The notes: a model not told the origin generated them from the sequence alone. 64,000 bases of DNA from Patulibacter minatonensis DSM 18081 (GCF_000519325.1 NZ_KI912613.1:5120171-5184170); one strand, 5' to 3'; positions 35,136 to 44,822 are shown, counted from the stretch's first letter. A program made the numbers and translations.

Positions 35136-35909
35136 CTAGCGCTTGGAGAACTGCGGGCGCTTGCGGGCCTTCTTGAGGCCGGCCTTCTTGCGCTCCTTGA
35201 CGCGCGCGTCACGCGTCAGGAAGCCACGCTTCTTCAGTTCGCCACGCAGGTTCGGCTGCGCGACCAGCAGGGCGCGGGAGATGCCGTGGCGCAGCGCGCC
35301 GGCCTGGGCCGAGACGCCGCCGCCCTGGATGCTGGCCCGGACGTCGAGGTTGCTGTCCTGGCCGACGACCTCGAGGGCCTGGCGGATGTTGCGGCGCAGG
35401 GCCTCGCGCGGGAAGTACTCGTCGAGCTCCTTGCCGTTCACCGTGTAGGTGCCGGTGCCGGGCGAGAGGATGACGCGGGCGATCGCGGACTTGCGCTTGC
35501 CGGTGGCGGCGTAGCGCGCGCCCTCGGAGAGGTCGATCGAGACGTCGGCGATCGGCTCGTTGGCCGAGTCGTCGCTGTCGGCGTTCTCGCCACCCTCGGA
35601 CTCGCCCTCGGCGTCGCCCTCGGTGTAGTAGCCGAACTCGTCGGGCTTGTCGCCCTGCGCGCCGGTGCCCTCGAACACGATGTCGACCTCGAGGTCGGCA
35701 CCGGGGATGGCCGGCTTGACGCGCGGCTCGGCGGGGGCGTCGTCCTCGTCGTCCTCGGCGACGGCCTCCTCGGCGGGGGCCTCCTCCGCGACGGGCTGCT
35801 CGGGCGTCTCGGCGGCGGGCGTGGCCTCGGCCGCGTCGGCCTGCGGCGCGTCCTCGGAGACGGCGGGGGTCTCCTCGGGCGTCTCGTCGGGGGTGACGTC
35901 GTCAGTCAT
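35136..35909 (-). CDS. rpsI: Ribosomal protein S9 with a long acidic N-terminal extension
   Basis: 257 residues, about twice the usual S9. The normal S9 domain runs from about residue 131 ([16 protein letters not shown]) to the conserved basic end [12 protein letters not shown]. Residues 1-130 are extra: Asp/Glu/Ala/Pro/Thr-rich, low complexity, without a recognised fold apart from a short less-acidic stretch ([13 protein letters not shown]). S9 sits at the decoding side of the 30S subunit. The ATG overlaps the rplM stop (ATGA). There is no in-frame ATG near residue 130, so the extension appears genuine. Confidence 0.95.
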   Translation of the reverse strand: MTDDVTPDETPEETPAVSEDAPQADAAEATPAAETPEQPVAEEAPAEEAVAEDDEDDAPAEPRVKPAIPGADLEVDIVFEGTGAQGDKPDEFGYYTEGDAEGESEGGENADSDDSANEPIADVSIDLSEGARYAATGKRKSAIARVILSPGTGTYTVNGKELDEYFPREALRRNIRQALEVVGQDSNLDVRASIQGGGVSAQAGALRHGISRALLVAQPNLRGELKKRGFLTRDARVKERKKAGLKKARKRPQFSKR

Positions 35910-36343
35910 CGGGCGTTGATCTCCAGGGCCTGCGGCTTCTGGGCCACGTGCGGGTGCTCGGGGCCGGCGTAGACCTTGAGCTTGGTCAGCTGCTTCTTCG
36001 CGAGGCGGTTCTTGGGCAGCATGCCCTTGACGGCCTTGCGGATGATCTCCTCGGGCTGCTTCTCGAGCTGCTCCTCGAAGGTGCGCGTGTACAGACCGCC
36101 CGGGAAGCCCGAGTGGCGGTGGTACAGCTTGTCGGTGCGCTTCTTGCCCGTGACCGCGATCTTCTCCGCGTTGATCACGACGACGAAGTCGCCGGTGTCG
36201 ACGTGCGGCGTGTACTCCGGCTTCTTCTTGCCGCGGAGCTGCTCGGCGATCTGGGTGGAGAGGCGCCCGAGCGTCTGGTTCGTGGCATCCACCACGTACC
36301 AGGAGCGTTCACGGGTCTCGGAGCTGGCGACGTACGTCTTCAC
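35906..36343 (-). CDS. rplM: Ribosomal protein L13
   Basis: 145 residues, standard length, with the L13 pattern [43 protein letters not shown] and [18 protein letters not shown]. It is an early assembly protein of the 50S subunit. It forms the usual rplM-rpsI pair, overlapping by four bases. The 119-base gap upstream may hold the promoter; no clear leader structure is seen. Confidence 0.98.
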   Translation of the reverse strand: MKTYVASSETRERSWYVVDATNQTLGRLSTQIAEQLRGKKKPEYTPHVDTGDFVVVINAEKIAVTGKKRTDKLYHRHSGFPGGLYTRTFEEQLEKQPEEIIRKAVKGMLPKNRLAKKQLTKLKVYAGPEHPHVAQKPQALEINAR

Positions 36344-36462
36344 AAGAATCTCGGCTGGCGCGGGCAGGGATGGACGCGCAGCGACGGGGGAGACTAGCGC
36401 AGGACCGGTGGACGACGCCGTCCGGTCCGGAGTCGGGCCCCGTCAGCGTCGCGGGCCGGGAT

Positions 36463-37017
36463 TCATCCCAGCTCGCGGTCGCGCGCCCAGAGCAACAGGT
36501 TGACGGCTCCGAGCAGGAAGAGCAAGCCCGCCCACGTCCCGGGACGGTGCAGGGCGGGGACGTCGACGTCCTCCAGGAGCACCGCGGCGACGCAGGCCGC
36601 CGCGAGGAGCGTCGCCCCCGGGCCCCACGGGCGCGCCGTGAGGACGAGGGGCACCACGGCGACGAGCCCGATCGCCGCGCCGATCCCGGCCGCCGTCTCG
36701 GGCACGACGTCGACCCGCGGGGCGAGCCCGGGTGCCGCGAGGGCGCCGGCCCCCGCCCCGGCGACGACCAGGGCGGCGCCCCAGGGACCGTCCGCGAGCC
36801 CGCCGGCGAGGCCCACGAGGAGCAGCACGCCGGCGACCGCGACCGCGGTCCGGGCCAGGTCGAGCTCCCCGGCGGCGACGCCGGCCGCCACGAGGGCCGC
36901 ACCGGCGAGGTAGACGAGGGCCCTCGGGCCCCGTGCCGGGGGCGTGCCGGGCGGGCGCGGAGACCGTGGGCCGCCGCGTCGACCGCCCCCGGATCCCGGG
37001 GCCCGGCCTACTCCCAC
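36463..37017 (-). CDS. Probable small multipass membrane protein
   Basis: 184 residues from a GTG that overlaps the last codons of guaA (the only usable start). After a 35-residue Gly/Pro/Arg-rich leader come about five hydrophobic segments ([79 protein letters not shown]). Strong hydrophobic periodicity in this frame only supports it as coding. No family or catalytic motif is recognised. The leader looks like read-through sequence, so the true start is uncertain. Confidence 0.6.
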   Translation of the reverse strand: MGVGRAPGSGGGRRGGPRSPRPPGTPPARGPRALVYLAGAALVAAGVAAGELDLARTAVAVAGVLLLVGLAGGLADGPWGAALVVAGAGAGALAAPGLAPRVDVVPETAAGIGAAIGLVAVVPLVLTARPWGPGATLLAAACVAAVLLEDVDVPALHRPGTWAGLLFLLGAVNLLLWARDRELG

Positions 37018-38672
37018 TCGATCGTGCCGGGCGGCTTGCTCGTGATGTCGAGCACGACCCGGTTGACCTCGCGGACCTCGCCGACCATGCGGCCCGCGAC
37101 GCGGTCCAGCAGGTCGTAGGGCAGGCGCGCCCAGTCCGCGGTCATCGCGTCGTCGGAGGTGACGGCACGGATGGCGACGACGTACCCGTAGGTGCGCTCG
37201 TCGCCCTGGACCCCGACGGTGCGGATGTCCGGCAGCACGCAGAAGCTCTGCCACAGGTCGCGGTAGAGGCCCGCGGCGCGGACCTCCTCCTGCAGGATCG
37301 CGTCGCACTCGCGCAGGGTGTCGAGCTTCGCCTGCGTGATCTCGCCGCCGACGATGCGGATGCCGAGGCCGGGACCGGGGAACGGCTGGCGCCAGACCAT
37401 GCGCTCGGGGAGGCCGATCTCGTTGCCGACGGCGCGGACCTCGTCCTTGAAGAGCGCGCGCAGCGGCTCGACGAGCTCGAACGTCATGTCCTCGGGGAGG
37501 CCGCCGACGTTGTGGTGGCTCTTGATCGTCGCGGCACCCGTGCCGCCGCCCGACTCGATGACGTCGGAGTAGAGCGTGCCCTGCACGAGGAACTTCGCCC
37601 CGGTGTCGCCGCCGGCGGCGTCGACCTGGCCGTAGGTCTTGACCTCGGCGCCGTCGACCTCCGCCCCGGCGCCGACCGCGAGCTTCAGCGCCTCCTCCTC
37701 GAAGATGCGGATGAACTCGCCGCCGATCGCCTTGCGCTTGGCCTCGGGCTCGGTGATGCCCTTCAGGCGCTCGAGGAAGCGGTCCTTCGCGTCGACGACC
37801 ACGAGCGGCACCTGGAAGTGCTCGCCGAACGTCTTCTCGACCTGCTCGGTCTCGTTCTTGCGCATCAGGCCGTGGTCGACGTAGACGCAGGTCAGCTGGT
37901 CGCCGACCGCCTGGTGGACGAGGAGCGCGGCGACGGAGCTGTCGACGCCGCCGGAGAGGCCGCAGATGACCTTGCCGTCGCCGACCTGCTCGCGGATCAG
38001 GCGGATCTGCTCCTCGGCGATGTTCGCCGCCGACCAGTCCAGCCGGCAGTGGCAGATGTCGCGCAGGAAGGTCTGGAGCGTCTGCTGCCCGTAGGGCGTG
38101 TGGACGACCTCGGGGTGGTACTGGATGCCGTACAGCCCGCGGTCCTTCGACTCGAAGGCGGCGACCGGCGACGACGTCGAGCTGGCGAGCGCGACGGCCC
38201 CCTCGGGCGGCGTGTAGACCGTGTCGCGGTGGCTCATCCACGCGGGCTGCTCGTCCGGCTGGTCCTTGAGCAGCGTGCCGTGCTCGGTCACCGTCAGCTG
38301 CGACCGGCCGTACTCGCCGACCTCGGCGGACTCGACGCGGCCGCCGAGTTCCTTGGCGAGGAGCTGCATGCCGTAACAGATGCCCAGCACCGGGACCCCG
38401 AGGTTCAGGAGCTCCGGGTCGAGCGGCGGGGCGTCCGGGGAGTACACGGACGCGGGGCCGCCGGAGAGGATGATCCCCTTCGGCTTCCGCCGCCGGACCT
38501 CCTCCGCGCCGACGTGGTGCGGGAGGAGCTCGGAGAACACGCCGCACTCGCGGACGCGCCGCGCGATCAGCTGGCTGTACTGCCCGCCGAAGTCGAGGAC
38601 GACGACCTCGTCGACGTCCGCTCCGGTCGGTAGGGGGTTCTCGGGGGCGGGCGTGGCTGCGGAGTCGGTCAC
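37008..38672 (-). CDS. guaA: GMP synthase (glutamine-hydrolysing)
   Basis: 554 residues. It aminates XMP to GMP. The N-terminal class I glutamine amidotransferase has Cys99 in GICYGMQLL and the His-Glu pair in YHPEV. The ATP pyrophosphatase P-loop [10 protein letters not shown] is near residue 238, and the C-terminal dimer domain ends [13 protein letters not shown], the conserved GuaA terminus. The first 20 residues are an extra Pro/Ala-rich stretch. guaB3 lies four bases upstream, so the two GMP-related genes are one unit. Confidence 0.98.
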   Translation of the reverse strand: MTDSAATPAPENPLPTGADVDEVVVLDFGGQYSQLIARRVRECGVFSELLPHHVGAEEVRRRKPKGIILSGGPASVYSPDAPPLDPELLNLGVPVLGICYGMQLLAKELGGRVESAEVGEYGRSQLTVTEHGTLLKDQPDEQPAWMSHRDTVYTPPEGAVALASSTSSPVAAFESKDRGLYGIQYHPEVVHTPYGQQTLQTFLRDICHCRLDWSAANIAEEQIRLIREQVGDGKVICGLSGGVDSSVAALLVHQAVGDQLTCVYVDHGLMRKNETEQVEKTFGEHFQVPLVVVDAKDRFLERLKGITEPEAKRKAIGGEFIRIFEEEALKLAVGAGAEVDGAEVKTYGQVDAAGGDTGAKFLVQGTLYSDVIESGGGTGAATIKSHHNVGGLPEDMTFELVEPLRALFKDEVRAVGNEIGLPERMVWRQPFPGPGLGIRIVGGEITQAKLDTLRECDAILQEEVRAAGLYRDLWQSFCVLPDIRTVGVQGDERTYGYVVAIRAVTSDDAMTADWARLPYDLLDRVAGRMVGEVREVNRVVLDITSKPPGTIEWE

Positions 38673-38676
38673 GGCG

Positions 38677-39825
38677 TCAGGCGGTCGGGAGGTTGGCGGC
38701 GGGGGCGATGGCGATCTCCGCGCGGTTGAACTCGGCGAGGTCGAGCGACCCGCACGTCGCCATCGAGCGCCTCAGGGCGCCGACGAGGTTGGTGGTGCCG
38801 CTGCCGTCGCGGCTCGGGCCGAGGAGGATCTCCTGCAGCGGCGCGGCCGTCCCGACGTGGACGCGGCCGCCGCGGGGCAGGTCGCGGTGCGCGGCCGCCG
38901 GGGTCCAGTGCCAGCCGCGGCCGGGGGCCTCCTCGGCGCGGGCGAGCGGGGCGCCGAGCATCACGGCGTCGGCGCCGCAGGCGATGGCCTTGGCGAGGTC
39001 GCCACCGGTGCGCATCCCGCCGTCGGCGATCACCTGGACGTACTCGCCGGTCTCCAGCACGTGGGTCGAACGGGCGCCCGCGACGTCGGCGATCGCCGTC
39101 GCCTGCGGGAGACCGACGCCGAGCACGCGGCGCACGGTCGAGCCCGCGCCGGCGCCGACGCCGACGAGGACGCCGGCCGCGCCGGTCCGCATGAGGTGCA
39201 GACCGGTGTGGTAGCTGGAGCAGCCGCCGACGACGACCGGCACGGGGACCTCGGCGATGAACTCCTTGAGGTTCAGGACCTCGGAGGTCGGTCCCCCGCG
39301 GGGGTCCTCCTTGGCGACGTGCTCGGCGGAGACGACGGTGCCGAGGATCGCGAGGACGTCGAGCCCGGCCTCGAGCGCGACCTCGTAGTGCTTGCGGACG
39401 CGCTGCGGCGTCAGCGATCCGGCGACGACGACGCCGGGCTCGGACTTGATCTCGCGGATGCGCTCCGTGATCAGGTCGGCGCGGACCGGGGCCGCGTGGA
39501 GCTCCCGCAGGCGGGCGAGGGCCTCGGCCTCCGGCAGGTCCGCGAGCTTCGCGAGCTGCTCGTCGGCGTCCTCGTAGCGGGTCCACACGCCCTCGAGGTC
39601 GAGGACGGCGAGGCCGCCCAGGCTGCCGATCGCGCGGGCGGTCGAGGGCGAGATCGAGGCGTCCATCGGGGACGCGACCAGCGGCAGCTCGAAGCGGTAG
39701 GGCCCGAGCTTCCAGGCGATGTCGACCTCGTCCGGGTTGCGCGTCCGTCGCGACGGCACGATCGTGATCTCGTCGAATCCGTACGCGCGGCGGGCCTTCT
39801 TGCCCCGGCCGATCTCGATCTCCAT
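38677..39825 (-). CDS. guaB3: GuaB3-type IMP dehydrogenase/GMP reductase family protein
   Basis: 382 residues, shorter than true IMPDH because the CBS pair is absent. TIM-barrel marks: [16 protein letters not shown] at the start, [11 protein letters not shown], and [19 protein letters not shown]. The loop that carries the catalytic cysteine in IMPDH reads [13 protein letters not shown], with no Cys. This fits the actinobacterial/cyanobacterial GuaB3 group, for which GMP reductase activity has been reported in a cyanobacterium (from memory). Position directly before guaA suggests a role in balancing guanine nucleotides. Confidence 0.9.
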   Translation of the reverse strand: MEIEIGRGKKARRAYGFDEITIVPSRRTRNPDEVDIAWKLGPYRFELPLVASPMDASISPSTARAIGSLGGLAVLDLEGVWTRYEDADEQLAKLADLPEAEALARLRELHAAPVRADLITERIREIKSEPGVVVAGSLTPQRVRKHYEVALEAGLDVLAILGTVVSAEHVAKEDPRGGPTSEVLNLKEFIAEVPVPVVVGGCSSYHTGLHLMRTGAAGVLVGVGAGAGSTVRRVLGVGLPQATAIADVAGARSTHVLETGEYVQVIADGGMRTGGDLAKAIACGADAVMLGAPLARAEEAPGRGWHWTPAAAHRDLPRGGRVHVGTAAPLQEILLGPSRDGSGTTNLVGALRRSMATCGSLDLAEFNRAEIAIAPAANLPTA

Positions 39826-40011
39826 TCACAGAAGGATCGCGCAGCGGCCGGACGGGCGTCGGGCGGCCTCCGGGCGGCCCGAGCCGCGCCGCCCGTCCCG
39901 AGGGGAGCAGGCGCGTCGAGGTCGCTCGGCGTCGCGGGTGACCCGAGCCCTGACGGAGTCCGACGCGGTCCGGACCCGCGATGCTCGGGGCGGGGCCCGC
40001 ACGGCATCCCC

Positions 40012-40980
40012 TCAGTCGTCGAGGGGGATGCGCTCGATCTCGACCTCGTGCACGAGCCGCTCGACCTGCCGGGGGTCCACGAGTCCGGCGCCGAGGCGCT
40101 GGGTGGCGTCGGCGCCGCAGGCGACGGCGTAGCGCAGCGCCTCGTCGTCGGTGCGGCCCTCGTAGCGCGCGGCGACCATGCCGGCGAGGAACGCGTCGCC
40201 GGAACCGATCCGGGCGACGGTCTCCCGGACGTCGATGCGCGCCCGGAGCAGGTGCAGGCCCACCGGCCCGCTGGCCCCGCCGTCGTGGCGCACGCCGGCG
40301 ACGCAGCCGTCCTGCAGGGTCATCACGGCCTCGGTGACGCCGTGGTCGAGGAGCTCGCGGATCGCGAGCGCGCGGTCCGTGTCGTCGGCGAACTCGTGGC
40401 CGACGATCTCCTCGGCCTCGAGCTGGTTCGGGGTCAGTCCGTCGGGCTCGGCGCGCAGGACGTGGCGCAGCGGCTCGCCGTCGGTGTCGGCGTAGACCTT
40501 GACACCGAACTTGCGCAGCTCGCGGACGAGGTCGCCGTAGACGGTCTCCGGCACGTTGCGCGGGAGCGACCCGGCGAGCACGACGATGTCCGCGCCCCGG
40601 GCGAGGTAGAGCAGCTTGTCCTGGAACAGCTCGAGCTCGCGCTCGTCGACCCGGGGGCCCTTCTCGTTGACCTCGGTCTGCACGCCGGAGGTCGGGTCGA
40701 AGATCGCGGTGTTCGTGCGCGACTCGTCGGCGATGCGGACGAAGTCGTTGAGGATCGACTCGCGGGTGAGCTGCTCGACGATGCGGGTCCCCGTCGCGCC
40801 GCCGGCGAACCCGGTGGCGATCACCGGCTGCCCGAGCGTCTTCAGGGTGCGGGCGACGTTGACGCCCTTGCCGCCCGCGAGCGTGGTCTGCTCGACCGCG
40901 CGGTGGCGATGGCCGAGGCGGATGTTCGGCACGACCAGCGACCGGTCGATGGCCGCGTTCAGGGTGACGGTGATGATCAT
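40012..40980 (-). CDS. PfkB-family sugar kinase, 1-phosphofructokinase-like
   Basis: 322 residues. The N-terminus (MIITVTLNAAIDRSL), GGKGVNVARTLKTLG and the C-terminal ATP-binding signature RIGSGDAFLAGMVAA (Asp is the catalytic base) place it in the 1-phosphofructokinase / tagatose-6-phosphate kinase branch of the PfkB family. It would phosphorylate a sugar phosphate in the cytoplasm. No PTS or sugar-transport gene is adjacent, so the exact substrate is open. A TAGGGT hexamer lies 11 bases before the ATG. Confidence 0.88.
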   Translation of the reverse strand: MIITVTLNAAIDRSLVVPNIRLGHRHRAVEQTTLAGGKGVNVARTLKTLGQPVIATGFAGGATGTRIVEQLTRESILNDFVRIADESRTNTAIFDPTSGVQTEVNEKGPRVDERELELFQDKLLYLARGADIVVLAGSLPRNVPETVYGDLVRELRKFGVKVYADTDGEPLRHVLRAEPDGLTPNQLEAEEIVGHEFADDTDRALAIRELLDHGVTEAVMTLQDGCVAGVRHDGGASGPVGLHLLRARIDVRETVARIGSGDAFLAGMVAARYEGRTDDEALRYAVACGADATQRLGAGLVDPRQVERLVHEVEIERIPLDD

Positions 40981-41010
40981 CGCTCGAGGCCACCCTACGC
41001 GGCCGACCGC

Positions 41011-42240
41011 TCAGCGGGCGCGACGCGAGCGGCGCACGAGCACCGCGAGGACCACGAGGCAGACGACGCCCAGGCCGATGAGGAACCGGACCCACCCGCG
41101 GGCGAGCCCGTCGTCCAGGCGCTCCCAGAACGTCGCGGCCTCCACCGGCGTCGCGGTGACGGCCGGGATCCGTGCGACGACCTTGCCGCGCTGGAGCACC
41201 TCGATCGTGCCGAGCCGCGCGCCGCGCCGGAGCGGGCCCTCGACGTCGCGCGGCAGCCCGATGACGCGGGTCTGGAGCTTCTCGCTGCGCTCGGCGGTCC
41301 GGGTGACCGTCGCCGCGGCGACGATGTCGACCTTCGTGTCGCGGTACCGGAGCGGCAGGCGCCCGACGACGGTCGACTTGCGGAGCGGCCGGACCCGCCG
41401 GTACTTCGAGGTCGCGTACCGGAGCAGCGCGATGCTGTCCGCGTCACGCGCGGCCTCCGACGGGTCGCCGAGCACGACGGAGATGACGGAGATCCCGCGC
41501 CGCCGGCCCGATCCGACGAGCGCGTAGCCCGCCGACCGGGTGTGCCCCGTCTTCACGCCGTCGACCCACGGGTACTCCTGGACCAGCGTGTTGCGGTTGA
41601 CCACGGTGATCGCCGGTGACGCGGAGTCGAGCGTCATCGACCTGCGGTCCACGATGTCGCGGAACGCGGGGAAGCGCCGCAGGAGCAGCGTGAGCTTGAC
41701 CAGGTCGGAGGCGCTCGCGTGATGGCCGGGGGCGTCGAGCCCGATCGGGTTGCGGAAGCGCGCGTCGAGCCCGATCTCGCGGGAGCGGTCGTTCATCATC
41801 CGGACGAACGCGGGGATCGAGCCCGCGACGCTCCTGGCGATCGCCGCGGCGGCGTCGTTGCCCGACGGCAGCAGCATGCCGCCGAGCAGGTCCTCCATCG
41901 TCATCCGGTCGCCGGCGTGGAGGTTCGCGAGGGACTCCCCCGCGCTCGCGGCGTACGCCGGGACGGTGAAGCGCTTCGACAGGTCCGGCTCGTGCTCCAG
42001 GGCGACGAGCGCCGTCATCAGCTTGGTCGTCGACGCGATGCCCCGCTGGACGTCCTCGCGGCGACCGAAGACGACGTCGCCGGTCGAAAGCTCGACCGCG
42101 ATCGCCGACGGGGCCTGGATCCGGGGGGCGTCGTCGTCGGCGGCGCGCGCGACCCCCGGTGCGAGGAGCAGGAGGGCGCTGAGGGCGGCGAGGGCGAGGA
42201 CGCGGGCCGTGTGGGCGGCCCGGCGGCGCTGGTCAGTCAC
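41011..42240 (-). CDS. D-alanyl-D-alanine carboxypeptidase (serine-type, PBP5-like)
   Basis: 409 residues with a signal peptide (LALAALSALLLLAPGVARA). The three penicillin-binding motifs are Ser70-x-x-Lys73 (STTK), Ser126-Gly-Asn128 and Lys230-Thr-Gly. After the catalytic domain come a beta-rich domain (about 290-375) and a C-terminal membrane helix (FLIGLGVVCLVVLAVLV) ending in basic residues. It trims the terminal D-Ala of peptidoglycan stem peptides outside the membrane. It starts eight bases before the end of the LysM gene. Confidence 0.93.
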   Translation of the reverse strand: MTDQRRRAAHTARVLALAALSALLLLAPGVARAADDDAPRIQAPSAIAVELSTGDVVFGRREDVQRGIASTTKLMTALVALEHEPDLSKRFTVPAYAASAGESLANLHAGDRMTMEDLLGGMLLPSGNDAAAAIARSVAGSIPAFVRMMNDRSREIGLDARFRNPIGLDAPGHHASASDLVKLTLLLRRFPAFRDIVDRRSMTLDSASPAITVVNRNTLVQEYPWVDGVKTGHTRSAGYALVGSGRRRGISVISVVLGDPSEAARDADSIALLRYATSKYRRVRPLRKSTVVGRLPLRYRDTKVDIVAAATVTRTAERSEKLQTRVIGLPRDVEGPLRRGARLGTIEVLQRGKVVARIPAVTATPVEAATFWERLDDGLARGWVRFLIGLGVVCLVVLAVLVRRSRRAR

Positions 42241-42529
42241 GCAGGCGCAACCGCTGGCCGCGGTGGATCGCCTGCGGGTCGACGCGCGGGTTGAGCTCGA
42301 TCAGCCGGTCGACCGTGATGCGGTACCGCTGTGCGACCGACGAGAGGCTGTCGCCCTGACGGACCGTGTAGGTGCGCCGCTTCGGCTGGGTGTCGCGCTG
42401 CTCCGTGACCTCGGCCGCCGGCCGTGCCGTCGGCTCCTGCGTGTGCGGTTGCACCACCAGCCACACCGCGACGACCACGGCGATCAGGACCAACGCGGGG
42501 AGGATCCGGAACTTGCTCCGCGGCGGCAT
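42233..42529 (-). CDS. Membrane-anchored LysM protein
   Basis: 98 residues: a short basic N-terminus, one membrane helix (ILPALVLIAVVVAVWLVV), a linker, and a C-terminal LysM domain (TYTVRQGDSLSSVAQRYRITVDRLIELNPRVDPQ, about residues 53-87) that binds peptidoglycan. A TATCCT hexamer sits seven bases before the ATG. It overlaps the carboxypeptidase gene by eight bases, so the two wall proteins are made together; the LysM protein may position the enzyme. Confidence 0.88.
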   Translation of the reverse strand: MPPRSKFRILPALVLIAVVVAVWLVVQPHTQEPTARPAAEVTEQRDTQPKRRTYTVRQGDSLSSVAQRYRITVDRLIELNPRVDPQAIHRGQRLRLRD

Positions 42530-42580
42530 CGCGGGAAGGATAGGCGGACGGCGTCAGCGACGGCGCCGCCGCAACGCGCG

Positions 42581-43516
42581 TCACAGCGCCTGGGCGAGCG
42601 CCCGCAGGTCCTCGGCGGCGCGGCGCGCGGCCGTCGCGGGATCCTCGTGCCCGTCCCCCGCCGCTCCGACGATCGAGCGGGACGCGGTCACCAGCGCGGC
42701 GCCGGGACCCGGTGCGAACGCTGGTGCGAGGTCCTCGACGCGGCCGCCCTGAGCGCCGACGCCGGGCAGCAGGAAGGGGGTCCGCGGCATCAGCTCCCGC
42801 AGGCGGAGCAGCCGGTCCGGCGCGGTGGCCCCGACGACGGCGCCGACGTCGGAGACCGGCGCCCCGGCGTCCGGGCCGTCGTCGCCGAGACCCGCCACGA
42901 GGCGTGCGGTCAGCGCCCAGACGGGCTCGCCGTCCGCGAGCTCGTGCTCCTGGAGGTCGGCGGCCCCGGGGTTCGACGTCCGGACGAGGACGTAGGCGCC
43001 GCCACCGAGCGGGCGGCCGGCGTCGAGGAACGGCCGGATGCTGTCCCGCCCCATGTACGGAGCGACCGTGACGGCGTCGGCGCCGACGCCGGGGACGTGG
43101 CCCCACGGCGTGTCGGTCCCGCCGAAGGACGCGGCGGCGTAGGACGCGGCGGAGACGTCGATGTCCCCGCGCTTGGCGTCGAGGAGGACGAGGAGGTCCA
43201 GCTGCCGGGCGTGCTCGGCGACGTCGCGCAGGGCGCGGGCACCCTCGGGACCGAGGCGCTCGAAGGAGGCGCTCTGGAGCTTCACCGCCACGCAGGCGGG
43301 GGCCGTCGCGTCGAGGACGCGGCGACAGTGGTCCGTCACGGCGGACGCTGCGGCGACCGAAGGGTCACCGCTCGGGACGGACTCCCCGCCGCGCCACAGA
43401 CGGGCGGGGTCGGGGTCCAGTCCGACGGCGATCGCGCTCTCGCGACGCCGTACCGCGGACGCCAGCCGGCTCCCGAACCCGGGAACCGACCGGTCGTCGA
43501 GGACCTGGGTCCTCAG
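42581..43516 (-). CDS. pyrF: Orotidine 5'-phosphate decarboxylase (type 2), start codon unclear
   Basis: The type 2 OMP decarboxylase makes UMP. Family marks: an N-terminal GFGSRLASAV and AVGLDPDPARL, then AVKLQSASFERLG, LLDAKRGDID (the catalytic Lys/Asp), and LLPGVGAQGG. The first ATG/GTG/TTG in frame is at 43339 and would cut off the GLDPD strand needed for substrate binding. Homology continues upstream to about 43480 with no standard start. A CTG at 43516 overlaps the hupB stop (CTGA) and gives 311 residues; it is my proposed start. A sequence error is the alternative. Confidence 0.85.
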   Translation of the reverse strand: MRTQVLDDRSVPGFGSRLASAVRRRESAIAVGLDPDPARLWRGGESVPSGDPSVAAASAVTDHCRRVLDATAPACVAVKLQSASFERLGPEGARALRDVAEHARQLDLLVLLDAKRGDIDVSAASYAAASFGGTDTPWGHVPGVGADAVTVAPYMGRDSIRPFLDAGRPLGGGAYVLVRTSNPGAADLQEHELADGEPVWALTARLVAGLGDDGPDAGAPVSDVGAVVGATAPDRLLRLRELMPRTPFLLPGVGAQGGRVEDLAPAFAPGPGAALVTASRSIVGAAGDGHEDPATAARRAAEDLRALAQAL

Positions 43517-43785
43517 GCGACCGACTTCTTCAGCGCGGCGCCGGCGGAGAACTTCGGCAGCTTCTTCGCCGCGATGTCGATCTGCTGGCCGGTGGCCGGG
43601 TTGATGCCCTTGCGAGCGCTGCGCTCGGCGACCGAGAACTTGCCGAAGCCGGAGAACGTGACGTCGCTCCCGCGGGACAGCGCGTCGGTGATCGTGTCGA
43701 GCACCGCGTCGACTGCGGCCTGCGCGTCCTTCTTGCCGAGACCGGCCTTCTCGGCCACGTGGTCCACGAACTCTGCCTTGGTCAT
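43513..43785 (-). CDS. hup: HU-family histone-like DNA-binding protein
   Basis: 90 residues, a single HU unit without the lysine-rich tail found in mycobacterial HupB. The pattern MTKAEFVDHVAEKAGLGKKDA, TFSGFGKFSV and GINPATGQQIDIAA is typical; the last is the DNA-binding arm. It bends and compacts DNA. AGGAGGAG lies six bases before the ATG, a strong site for an abundant protein. A TAGCGT hexamer sits in an inverted repeat further upstream. pyrF follows with apparent stop/start overlap. Confidence 0.96.
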   Translation of the reverse strand: MTKAEFVDHVAEKAGLGKKDAQAAVDAVLDTITDALSRGSDVTFSGFGKFSVAERSARKGINPATGQQIDIAAKKLPKFSAGAALKKSVA

Positions 43786-43824
43786 CTAACCGCTCCTCCT
43801 GTGGTGGGGCACGTTTCGGGTTGC

Positions 43825-43838
43825 GACGCTATCGCGTC
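43825..43838. promoter_or_regulatory. Inverted repeat at the likely hup promoter
   Basis: GACGC-TATC-GCGTC, about 40 bases before the hup ATG, contains on the minus strand a TAGCGT hexamer that could be the -10 box. A further perfect repeat (GCTCCCGGGG-CC-CCCCGGGAGC, 43956-43977) lies deeper in this 271-bp divergent gap. Confidence 0.35.
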
Positions 43839-44056
43839 TGCACGCCCCCCGCACGAGCGGGACGGCGGTCCGTCCGACGCCTGACGGCGAGGGGCGGACG
43901 GCGAGAGTGTGCCTTGAACACAGGACGGAACGTCGTCCGGCCCCCTGGCGGCGCCGCTCCCGGGGCCCCCCGGGAGCACCCGGGGAGGCCTCGCGGGACC
44001 GCCCGACGCGGACCCGGCGGACCGGCGCCGCCCGCCGGCGGGGACGAGGTGCTTGG

Positions 44057-44206
44057 ATGTCGACCATGACCCTCGAGCGCGCCGCCTGGTCGATCGTCAT
44101 CCTGGCGTGCCTGATCACCGCGATCGTGCTCGTCGTCCGGAACTTCCTCGGCTACGCGGCCGTCTCCGCCGCCGTCGGGATGGCCGCCGCGACGAACCTC
44201 CGCTGA
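44057..44206 (+). CDS. 49-residue membrane protein
   Basis: A short frame with GAGGTG eight bases before its ATG. The product (MSTMTLERAAWS...) has one or two hydrophobic segments (SIVILACLITAIVLVV and a weaker YAAVSAAVGMAAA). It stands between the divergent hup gene and the convergent rdgB gene (31-base gap). I do not recognise it; the ribosome-binding site and clear membrane helix favour a real gene. Confidence 0.55.
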   Translation: MSTMTLERAAWSIVILACLITAIVLVVRNFLGYAAVSAAVGMAAATNLR

Positions 44207-44237
44207 CGGGCCCTCGGCCCCGGCCCGTCCCGGGCGC

Positions 44238-44822
44238 TCAGGCCTGGCCGCGGAGGAGCTCCAGAAGTGCCCGGGCGGCGATCCCGCGGTGGGAGATCGA
44301 GGCCTTCTCGGCCGGCGTGAGCTCCGCCATCGTGCGGCCGCGGGCCACGTCGGCGTCGTCGGGCAGGAACACGGGGTCGTACCCGAAACCCCCGTCCCCA
44401 CGGGGCTCCGCGGCCATCGTGCCGGTGCAGCGCCCCTCGACGACGTGCTCCGTCCGCGTCGCGGGGTCGACGTAGGCGATCGCGCAGACGTAGGCCAGTG
44501 CGGAGCCCACCGGGACCCGCTCCAGGAACAGCGCCAGGTTCTCCCCGTGGGTCGCGTCCTCGCCGGCGAACCGGGCCGAGCGCACGCCCGGAGCGCCGTC
44601 CAGGGCGTCGGCGACGATCCCGGAGTCGTCCCCGAACGACGTCCGGCCGGTGCCCGCCGCCGCGGCCCGCGCCTTGCCCAGCGCGTTCTCGGCGAACGTC
44701 GTCCCGGTCTCCGGCGGCAGGTCGACGTTGTCGGGCAGCGGGACGACCGTCCACGGCCGGAGCAGCTCGTCGAACTCCTCGGCCTTGTGCGGGTTGCGGG
44801 TCGCGAGCACGAGTCGGGGCAC
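44238..44822 (-). CDS. rdgB: Non-canonical purine NTP pyrophosphatase (XTP/dITP diphosphatase)
   Basis: 194 residues, the usual HAM1/RdgB length. It hydrolyses dITP, XTP and similar nucleotides to keep them out of DNA. LVLATRNPHKAEEF at the start, ENALGKARAAA, GDDSGIVADAL and GGFGYDPVFLPD near residue 145 are family signatures. The GTG start is six bases after a TACGAT hexamer, matching the leaderless pattern of this window. Confidence 0.95.
   Translation of the reverse strand: MPRLVLATRNPHKAEEFDELLRPWTVVPLPDNVDLPPETGTTFAENALGKARAAAAGTGRTSFGDDSGIVADALDGAPGVRSARFAGEDATHGENLALFLERVPVGSALAYVCAIAYVDPATRTEHVVEGRCTGTMAAEPRGDGGFGYDPVFLPDDADVARGRTMAELTPAEKASISHRGIAARALLELLRGQA

Noticed and set aside
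37018-38547. Extension of the small membrane protein frame upstream across guaA
   Set aside because: It is a different frame of the guaA coding strand and Arg/Pro-rich. guaA is complete and certain in its own frame.
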